From positions 93,560 to 122,097 of the forward strand of contig DBGM01000030.1 of NCBI GenBank assembly GCA_002295885.1: a stretch of DNA of 28,538 bases, given 5' to 3'. Below the pieces are notes generated by a model that saw nothing but the letters and a program-made list of their open reading frames with translations, searched no databases and was not told the DNA's origin. A program made the position numbers and the translations under genes. Shown one piece after another: positions 23,407 through 28,538 of the stretch (within the stretch, counting starts at the first letter, position 1; every line of letters begins with the position of its first letter). This DNA comes from Phycisphaerales bacterium UBA854 (GTDB taxonomy: Bacteria > Planctomycetota > Phycisphaerae > Phycisphaerales > SM1A02).

Positions 23407-23973
23407 TCAATTGGGCGTCAGCCCGGCGGGACCGCCGGCCGATTCGTCGGACAGCAGCGTCCCAGGCTTGAGGATAGCACACCGCTGTTCCACCGGCCCG
23501 AATCGTTCTATTTCGTGTTCGAGAAGTTCCTGCATGGTCCGCCCCAGGACCGGATGCACGAGCTCGGGACGCAGCTCGACCATTGGCACCAGCACGAACG
23601 CACGGTCCTGCATCCGCGGATGCGGCACCTGCACGCCGGGTCGATCCACGACCCGGTCTCCGAACAGAAGCACATCGAGATCCAGCGAGCGGGGCTCGGG
23701 CCCCGTTCCGTCTTCCACCCGTTCGCGACCGAGGCCGCGTTCGATCTCGAGACAACGCTCGACCATTTCCTCCACGCCAAGTTCGACCTCGAGTTCCGCC
23801 GCCGCGTTCAGGTAGGCCCGATGATTGCGCACGCCCACCGGAACCGTCTCGATGATGGTACTCACCCGGTGCACCCCCACTCCGTCCGAGGCGTCGAGAC
23901 GTTCGAGACCTTCGAGAATGTTTGCCAGCCGATCGCCGAGGTTGCTTCCAAGACCGATCCAGACCCGGCTCAC
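23407..23973 (-). CDS. folK: 2-amino-4-hydroxy-6-hydroxymethyldihydropteridine diphosphokinase
   Basis: The 188-residue enzyme transfers diphosphate from ATP to hydroxymethyl-dihydropterin in folate synthesis. Family blocks are WIGLGSNLGDR (5-15), SLDLDVLLFGDRVV, VPHPRMQDRAFVLVPMVEL and the Arg-rich pterin/ATP site. The true start is GTG at 23971-23973, inside a longer open frame, supported by GGAGG 7 bases upstream and by the position of WIGLGSN. The GTG overlaps the cinA stop (GTGA), so translation is coupled. It extends about 25 residues past the usual HPPK core, with a Gly/Pro-rich end. Confidence 0.92.
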   Translation of the reverse strand: MSRVWIGLGSNLGDRLANILEGLERLDASDGVGVHRVSTIIETVPVGVRNHRAYLNAAAELEVELGVEEMVERCLEIERGLGRERVEDGTGPEPRSLDLDVLLFGDRVVDRPGVQVPHPRMQDRAFVLVPMVELRPELVHPVLGRTMQELLEHEIERFGPVEQRCAILKPGTLLSDESAGGPAGLTPN

Positions 23974-25214
23974 GACCCGACCTCCAGGGCGAGTGGCGCC
24001 GAGGTCTCCAGCATCGCGAAGCGGAGACACTGCATCGCGTAGGCGACAGCCCGACGACGCACCGCGGTGCGGTCGCCGGGAAAACGGAACTGGCGTGCGA
24101 CGTCCGCAGTGTCGGATGAGATCCCGATCCAGACGGTCCCCACCGGCTTCCGCTCCGTTCCGCCGTCGGGACCGGCGACCCCCGTGACGGAAACCCCCCA
24201 GTCGCTGCCGGTCGTGGCCCGGATTCCCACGGCCATGTCGCGTGCGACCTCGCCCGATACGGCTCCGGGCCCTTCGGCCTCGAAACGCGTCATTGGTACG
24301 TCGAGCCAGCGGTGCTTGAGCTCGTTCGAATAGGAGACGACCCCACCTCGGTACCAGCGGCTCGAACCGGGCACATCGACGATCGAGGCACCAATCCAGC
24401 CACCCGTGCACGATTCCGCCGTCGCCAGCGTCTGGTTCGCCGCCAGAAGCATGCGTGCGACATCGTGCTGCGGACCCTCGTCGTTTCCACCGTAGGCCCA
24501 GGGGGCAAGGCGCGCCGCCACGTCGGCGAGAAGGGCATCCGACTCGGGGCCCTCCTCGTGGACTGTGGCGATGAAACTGCCACGGCTGACCCGCGTACCC
24601 ACGGGCAGCGTTCGATCCCGATCGATGAGTTCGCCAAGGAGCGCCGCGGCATCGGCTTCGATGATTCCGCAGCAGCGGACCTCCTGCGAGGCCAGGGACC
24701 GGCCCGGTGGAAGCTCCGGTGCGATGTACTGTTCGAAGGCGGGTCGCATCTCCACCGGCGGACCGGGCAGGCACCACACCCGACAGATCTCGTCCGCACG
24801 GTGCACGATGGGCGCCGTGCCGTTGGCGTTCCGCAGCAGCACCGCGGACGTCGGCCGATCCCCCATGGTGGCCTGCGAATCGATCATGCCGTGTCCACGC
24901 GAGACGAGGCGATCCCGAATCCATCCGACCGCCGTCTCGTCACGGACCAGTTCGTCGCCTACCGCGTCGGCCAGTGCCGCGGAGGTCAGATCGTCCGGAG
25001 TGGGTCCCAGACCGCCGGTGGACACGATCACCTCGCACCGACCCGACGCGGAGCGGAAGGCATGCGCGATCCGCTCCCGGTCGTCCGGAATCTGGAGCAC
25101 TTCGCAGACCTGCACGCCGCGTTCGGCGAAGCGGCCGCAGAGCCAGGAGGAGTTCGTATCGACGCAGTCGCCGCAGAGAAGTTCATCGCCAATGGACAAT
25201 ACGATCGCACGCAT
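23970..25214 (-). CDS. cinA: CinA-family protein (nicotinamide-nucleotide amidohydrolase / ADP-ribose pyrophosphatase)
   Basis: The 414-residue protein joins an N-terminal MoCF-like domain (AIVLSIGDELLCGDCVDTNS, STGGLGPTPDD) to a C-terminal CinA domain (LATAESCTGGWIGASI, VSYSNELKHRWL, VSVTGVAGPDGG, KPVGTVWIG). The C-terminal domain deamidates nicotinamide mononucleotide, recycling pyridine nucleotide produced notably by NAD-dependent DNA ligase; ligA is nearby but in another operon. The ATG at 25214 has a strong AAGGAGG 6 bases upstream, located inside the end of pyk; stop and start share one base (TGATG). The frame extends upstream without family sequence. Confidence 0.94.
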   Translation of the reverse strand: MRAIVLSIGDELLCGDCVDTNSSWLCGRFAERGVQVCEVLQIPDDRERIAHAFRSASGRCEVIVSTGGLGPTPDDLTSAALADAVGDELVRDETAVGWIRDRLVSRGHGMIDSQATMGDRPTSAVLLRNANGTAPIVHRADEICRVWCLPGPPVEMRPAFEQYIAPELPPGRSLASQEVRCCGIIEADAAALLGELIDRDRTLPVGTRVSRGSFIATVHEEGPESDALLADVAARLAPWAYGGNDEGPQHDVARMLLAANQTLATAESCTGGWIGASIVDVPGSSRWYRGGVVSYSNELKHRWLDVPMTRFEAEGPGAVSGEVARDMAVGIRATTGSDWGVSVTGVAGPDGGTERKPVGTVWIGISSDTADVARQFRFPGDRTAVRRRAVAYAMQCLRFAMLETSAPLALEVGS

Positions 25215-26713
25215 CAGAATCCTCCTTCGCCTATTCGATGCACGATGATCCGTGCTCCGGAGTCGACCTCGTCGTCCCGGGCCACCACGACGATGGTCTC
25301 GCCGTCCTCGGCCCACCCGTGCTGTCGGACGAGCCCGTCGGCGACGGACACGAGCGAAGCCCGATCGGGCATGCGCTCCACCTGAACGGGCGTCACGCCG
25401 CGCAGCAGCAGCATGCGGCGGACCACGCGGGCATCGTCCGCGAGCGACAGCACCGGAAGATGGAAGGTGTTGCGACTGAGATGTCGGGCGTGCACCCCGC
25501 TGCGGGAGGGGACGACGAGACAGGAGGCGTCGCAGGCCAGGGCCGCGGTCCAGGCCGCATCGACCAGCGCCTCGAGCGGCCCCATGTCCACGGACGCCGC
25601 CGCTTCCAGATCTCCACCGGTGGTGATCGAAAGCGAGCGCATGGTCGATTCGGTGATGCGGCAGATCCGATGCATGGTCTCGACGGATTCGACCGGCCAG
25701 GCCCCCACCGCGGTCTCACCCGAGAGCATCACCGCATCGGCGCCGTCGAAGATGGCGTTGGCGACGTCACTGGCTTCCGCCCGGGTCGGGGCCGGCGACT
25801 CGACCATCGACTGCAGCATCTGCGTCGCGACGATGCACGGAATCCGCGCGTCACGAGCCACGGCCAGAAGATGCTTCTGGATCGAGGGGACGAGCGCGAG
25901 GTCCATCTCCACTCCGAGATCTCCCCGGGCCACCATGACGGCATCCACCTCGTCCACGATCAAGCGAGCCTGCTCGATCGCCTGCGGCACCTCCATCTTG
26001 GCGATGATCGGAATGGGGCGGCCTTCGGTGCCCGCGCAGGATCGAAGGTGTGCATCGAGCGAACGCACATCGTCGGCGCCGCGAACAAAACTCATCGCCA
26101 CCCAGTCCAGACCGTGTTCGATCGCCCAGGACGCGAAGCGGCGATCACGATCCGTCGGCATCTCGATGTCGAGATCCGTGTCCGGAAGATTGACCCCTTT
26201 GTGCGAACTGATGCGACCGGGCACCTCGACCTCGCAGACGAGCCGATCACCCTCGAGGCACCGCGCCACCAGACGAACGAGCCCGTCGTCGATGAGCACA
26301 CGGTGCCCGACCTGCACATCACCCACGATGTTGTCGATCGTGCATCCCAGCCGGATCTCGTCGTCGCCCACTTCGGCCCGGTCGAGCCCGCGGACGAACA
26401 CCACCCGGCCACCGGTCTGCAGCTCGATGCCGCCCTGGGGAACATCCGTCAGTCGGATCTTCGGTCCCGGCAGGTCGCCCAGCACGCCGATGGGCACGCC
26501 GAGACGCTTCGAAACCGCACGAATCCGCTGGAGCGTCCGGGCGTGCGACGCCTCGTCGCCGTGACTGAAGTTCAACCGGAAGACGGTCGCTCCCGCGTCA
26601 ATCAGACGCTCCAGCTGTGATTCCTCCCACGACGCGGGGCCGAGCGTCGCGATGATCGCGGTCCGAAAATGCTCCGAGTCCGCGTCGGTGCAGGGAACGA
26701 AGTCAGCGGTCAC
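25214..26713 (-). CDS. pyk: Pyruvate kinase
   Basis: The 499-residue enzyme turns phosphoenolpyruvate and ADP into pyruvate and ATP. Key segments are AIIATLGPAS with FRLNFSHG, the B domain (VLIDDGLVRLVARC ... KGVNLPDTDL), the catalytic PIIAKMEVPQAI (Lys), the metal-binding MVARGDLGVEM, and MLSGETAVGAWPVES. A C-terminal regulatory domain follows. No ATG lies near the conserved N-terminus; GTG at 26711-26713 is the best start, with GGGGAG about 8 bases upstream, and it overlaps the previous gene by 11 bases. It is followed directly by cinA. Confidence 0.95.
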   Translation of the reverse strand: MTADFVPCTDADSEHFRTAIIATLGPASWEESQLERLIDAGATVFRLNFSHGDEASHARTLQRIRAVSKRLGVPIGVLGDLPGPKIRLTDVPQGGIELQTGGRVVFVRGLDRAEVGDDEIRLGCTIDNIVGDVQVGHRVLIDDGLVRLVARCLEGDRLVCEVEVPGRISSHKGVNLPDTDLDIEMPTDRDRRFASWAIEHGLDWVAMSFVRGADDVRSLDAHLRSCAGTEGRPIPIIAKMEVPQAIEQARLIVDEVDAVMVARGDLGVEMDLALVPSIQKHLLAVARDARIPCIVATQMLQSMVESPAPTRAEASDVANAIFDGADAVMLSGETAVGAWPVESVETMHRICRITESTMRSLSITTGGDLEAAASVDMGPLEALVDAAWTAALACDASCLVVPSRSGVHARHLSRNTFHLPVLSLADDARVVRRMLLLRGVTPVQVERMPDRASLVSVADGLVRQHGWAEDGETIVVVARDDEVDSGARIIVHRIGEGGF

Positions 26714-28421
26714 CGGCCTGCTCCCCGCTCGCCAGCTCGACGACGCGCTGGTACTGGCCCGCGAAGAAGTCGCGGAATGCCTGCCGCAGAACGCGTTCGG
26801 GCTCGGCGTCCTGAGGCCACAGCCCCTTGGACTCCCAGCCCCCACGAAGCCACCCGTACTTCACGACGCCGCGTGCCTCCGCCGTATCGAGTCCGATCCG
26901 ACCACCGTCGGGACCGACGACATCGGGCATCGCGTCGAAGGCCGTGAGCATCTCCCGCAGGACCGGATCGTCCACCATGTCGGCGGTCACCAGTCCCGTC
27001 GTCGCCGGATAGGCGGGATGCTCGACGATCGCCGTCCAGGCGGCCACCAGCAGATCGTGGTTGTCCATGGCCATCGCACCAAACATGGGCGCGATGAAGG
27101 CCCGCATGGCCCGATCGGGATGCTCGGGCATCTGCGCTTCCTGGTAGGGATCGATGTCGTCGATCATGCGTTCGGCGTAGTCGGCGTACAGCCTCCGGTT
27201 CACCGGCAGCCGCCGCAGTGCGAACTCCCGGGGCCCGAGAACGTCGCTCGCGCCCGCATCGGGCTGGAACTGCCAGAGCGACTGGCCCGGTACCTCGAGG
27301 ACGAACCGGATGAAACGCTGGGCCAGTTCGGGATCGGGTGCATTGTGCAGCAGAGAGATCGGATCCGGATCCACCATGGTGTCCCCCTTGGGATCCACGT
27401 AGCCGATCCGGTCACCTCCCCCGTGATCCTCGATGGCCTGCGACTGGTAGCGTCCGAAGAAGTCGATGCAGACGCCGACGGCCGCGTCACCGTGGCTCAC
27501 GTCCGTGGGCGCCTTGAGGGAACTGGCGGAGAAGTCGCGGGCATTGGCGGATGCCCGACGCAGAATCTCCCAACCCGGAGCCCAGCCCCGGCGCTGCAGG
27601 ATGGTCTCGAAGGCGGTGGTGATGGACCCGGACTGGTTCGGATTCACCAGTGCGATCCAGGTCCGCAGCCGCGGATCGATCATCGCATCCCAGGTCCGGG
27701 GCTCGGGCAGGTCCAGTCGTCGCAGCACGTCCCGGTTGTAGACCAGACCGAACGCCGAAAGCGCGGTGCCGTACCAGTACTGGTCCGGGTCCCAGAGCGG
27801 CTTGTCGGCGATCATGCGCTGTCCGTAGATGCCCACCAGGAATTGCTCGTCGATGTCCCCGGGAGCCGAGATTGGCTGTTCGACCGTCCCCTCGGGGGTG
27901 TCCACCGATACGCCGCGCTTGAGGACACCGTGCTCGTACGAGCCTCCACCGAACACGAGATCGGCGTCGCCGCCCGGGGGACGGTTCTCCTTGATGGCGG
28001 ATGAGAACTGGGCCAGGAGCATGCGGCGGATTTCGCTCGTGCCCCCGGGCACGTTCCAGGCCACGCTGACCGGTTCCCCGTACCGATCCAGGTGCCAGGC
28101 CTCGAAGCCCCGGGCGAACTCGGTGCGGATCTGTTCGTTGTGCGGCGTAATCACCACCAGCGTGCGATCGGCGCTGGACTCGGGGCCGGCATCGCCCCGG
28201 AAGATCACGGGCAGCAGCAGCACCACGACGAAGCATCCCAGCACCGCGACCCGCTTGCCGTCGAACGACCGGAGACTGGCGGCGACCAGAAGCAGCAGCA
28301 TGATGCCCAGCAGCACCAGCACCTTCGGTGCGGTCATCGGCAGCAGCACGATCAGCGCGGCAACCACCAGTCCGAAGCACAGCAGGACGACCAGACTCGA
28401 CTTGTCGATGTGAAGCTTCAT
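26703..28421 (-). CDS. Extracellular solute-binding protein with three N-terminal membrane segments
   Basis: The 572-residue protein has three hydrophobic segments in the first 75 residues (about 8-30, 33-48 and 58-74). A long periplasmic binding-protein domain of the iron(III)/polyamine type 2 class follows: TLVVITPHNEQIRTEFARGF, WNVPGGTSEIRRML, ADLVFGGGSYEHG, YGTALSAFGLVYNRDVL, TWDAMIDPRLRTWIALVNP, and a last lobe with FIRFVLEVPGQSLW. Such proteins normally feed an ABC importer, but no permease or ATPase is present in the window; they may lie upstream. The three-segment anchor is unlike the single signal peptide of classical binding proteins. Its ATG overlaps the stop of the gene entering from the right edge by 4 bases. 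Confidence 0.85.
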   Translation of the reverse strand: MKLHIDKSSLVVLLCFGLVVAALIVLLPMTAPKVLVLLGIMLLLLVAASLRSFDGKRVAVLGCFVVVLLLPVIFRGDAGPESSADRTLVVITPHNEQIRTEFARGFEAWHLDRYGEPVSVAWNVPGGTSEIRRMLLAQFSSAIKENRPPGGDADLVFGGGSYEHGVLKRGVSVDTPEGTVEQPISAPGDIDEQFLVGIYGQRMIADKPLWDPDQYWYGTALSAFGLVYNRDVLRRLDLPEPRTWDAMIDPRLRTWIALVNPNQSGSITTAFETILQRRGWAPGWEILRRASANARDFSASSLKAPTDVSHGDAAVGVCIDFFGRYQSQAIEDHGGGDRIGYVDPKGDTMVDPDPISLLHNAPDPELAQRFIRFVLEVPGQSLWQFQPDAGASDVLGPREFALRRLPVNRRLYADYAERMIDDIDPYQEAQMPEHPDRAMRAFIAPMFGAMAMDNHDLLVAAWTAIVEHPAYPATTGLVTADMVDDPVLREMLTAFDAMPDVVGPDGGRIGLDTAEARGVVKYGWLRGGWESKGLWPQDAEPERVLRQAFRDFFAGQYQRVVELASGEQAGDR

Positions 28422-28537
28422 CCGGTCCGCAATCCAACCGCCCGACCGAGTTCATCCGCCATGGTGCCGGCGGCATCCGCCGCCGCGGCGGCCCACGACG
28501 GATCCTCCGCAGCGGCGGCGTAGATGATGCTGCGCGA
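28418..28537 (-). CDS. C-terminal end of an unidentified protein (partial)
   Basis: Thirty-nine residues can be read before a TGA at 28418-28420 that overlaps the ATG of the solute-binding protein (ATGA). The sequence is Ala-rich and helical (SRSIIYAAAAEDPSW, TMADELGRAVGLRTG). The tight overlap argues that it is the real upstream member of the operon. By context it could be an ABC transporter component, but the residues seen do not identify it. Confidence 0.6.
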   Translation of the reverse strand, partial: SRSIIYAAAAEDPSWAAAAADAAGTMADELGRAVGLRTG

Positions 28538-28538
28538 A

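Noticed and set aside
23974..24924. Long minus-strand frame upstream of folK in the same frame
   Set aside because: It is a shadow of cinA in another frame; folK starts at the GTG overlapping the cinA stop.
24312..26620. Long + strand frames opposite cinA and pyk
   Set aside because: Antisense shadows of well-supported genes, with low-complexity Arg/His/Pro-rich products.

Overview
The window is a dense, GC-rich bacterial chromosome segment made almost entirely of housekeeping genes. There are no insertion sequences, phage genes, CRISPR arrays or long intergenic gaps; the longest gene-free stretch is about 260 bases, around 14587-14849. The organism is most likely a planctomycete, probably class Phycisphaerae. 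This is inferred from several features together: high GC, scattered small operons on both strands, rpmH standing alone without rnpA, a pair of signal-peptide proteins joining an outer-membrane-carrier-like domain to a TlpA thioredoxin, a solute-binding protein with three membrane segments, and a mix of leaderless-looking and Shine-Dalgarno starts. No 16S gene is present to prove it.

Left block (1-5784). The tail of an unknown + strand gene ends at 51 and faces a minus-strand cluster read from 5784 downwards. That cluster is a GH10-like protein, a ComEA-like helix-hairpin-helix membrane protein and the transcription-repair coupling factor mfd, each overlapping the next by 4 bases. A stand-alone C-terminal domain of a class II ribonucleotide reductase follows.

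Middle block (5936-17347). Short units alternate in strand: purC, folD, coaX with an MnmE-like GTPase, tRNA-Arg(UCG), fabI, a 65-residue cysteine protein, a nitrilase-family amidohydrolase, a 22-residue-repeat membrane-anchored protein, a C-terminally anchored small protein, rnc, rpmH, aroK with a Fur-family regulator, uppP and a small membrane protein. Genes for nucleotides, folate, CoA, fatty acids, aromatic amino acids, cell wall and RNA processing all sit here.

Right block (17369-28537). ligA is divergent from dacB (PBP4-type carboxypeptidase). A long minus-strand operon then reads from the right edge to 21004: an unknown gene tail, a solute-binding protein, pyk, cinA, folK and two paralogous TlpA-type thioredoxin proteins, with overlaps or gaps of at most 19 bases.

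The most interesting signals are subtle. (1) Five SD-less genes have a TANNNT hexamer 8-9 bases before the start codon, the arrangement of leaderless promoters. (2) FolD has lost three of its four classical active-site residues. (3) The GH10-like protein has lost both catalytic glutamates. (4) The MnmE-like GTPase lacks the C-terminal modification domain. (5) CoaX has Asn in place of the first motif Asp. (6) A membrane-anchored protein carries a regular 22-residue repeat over about 340 residues. (7) Convergent genes abut with 0-1 bases between stop codons, twice sharing one TGATCA palindrome.
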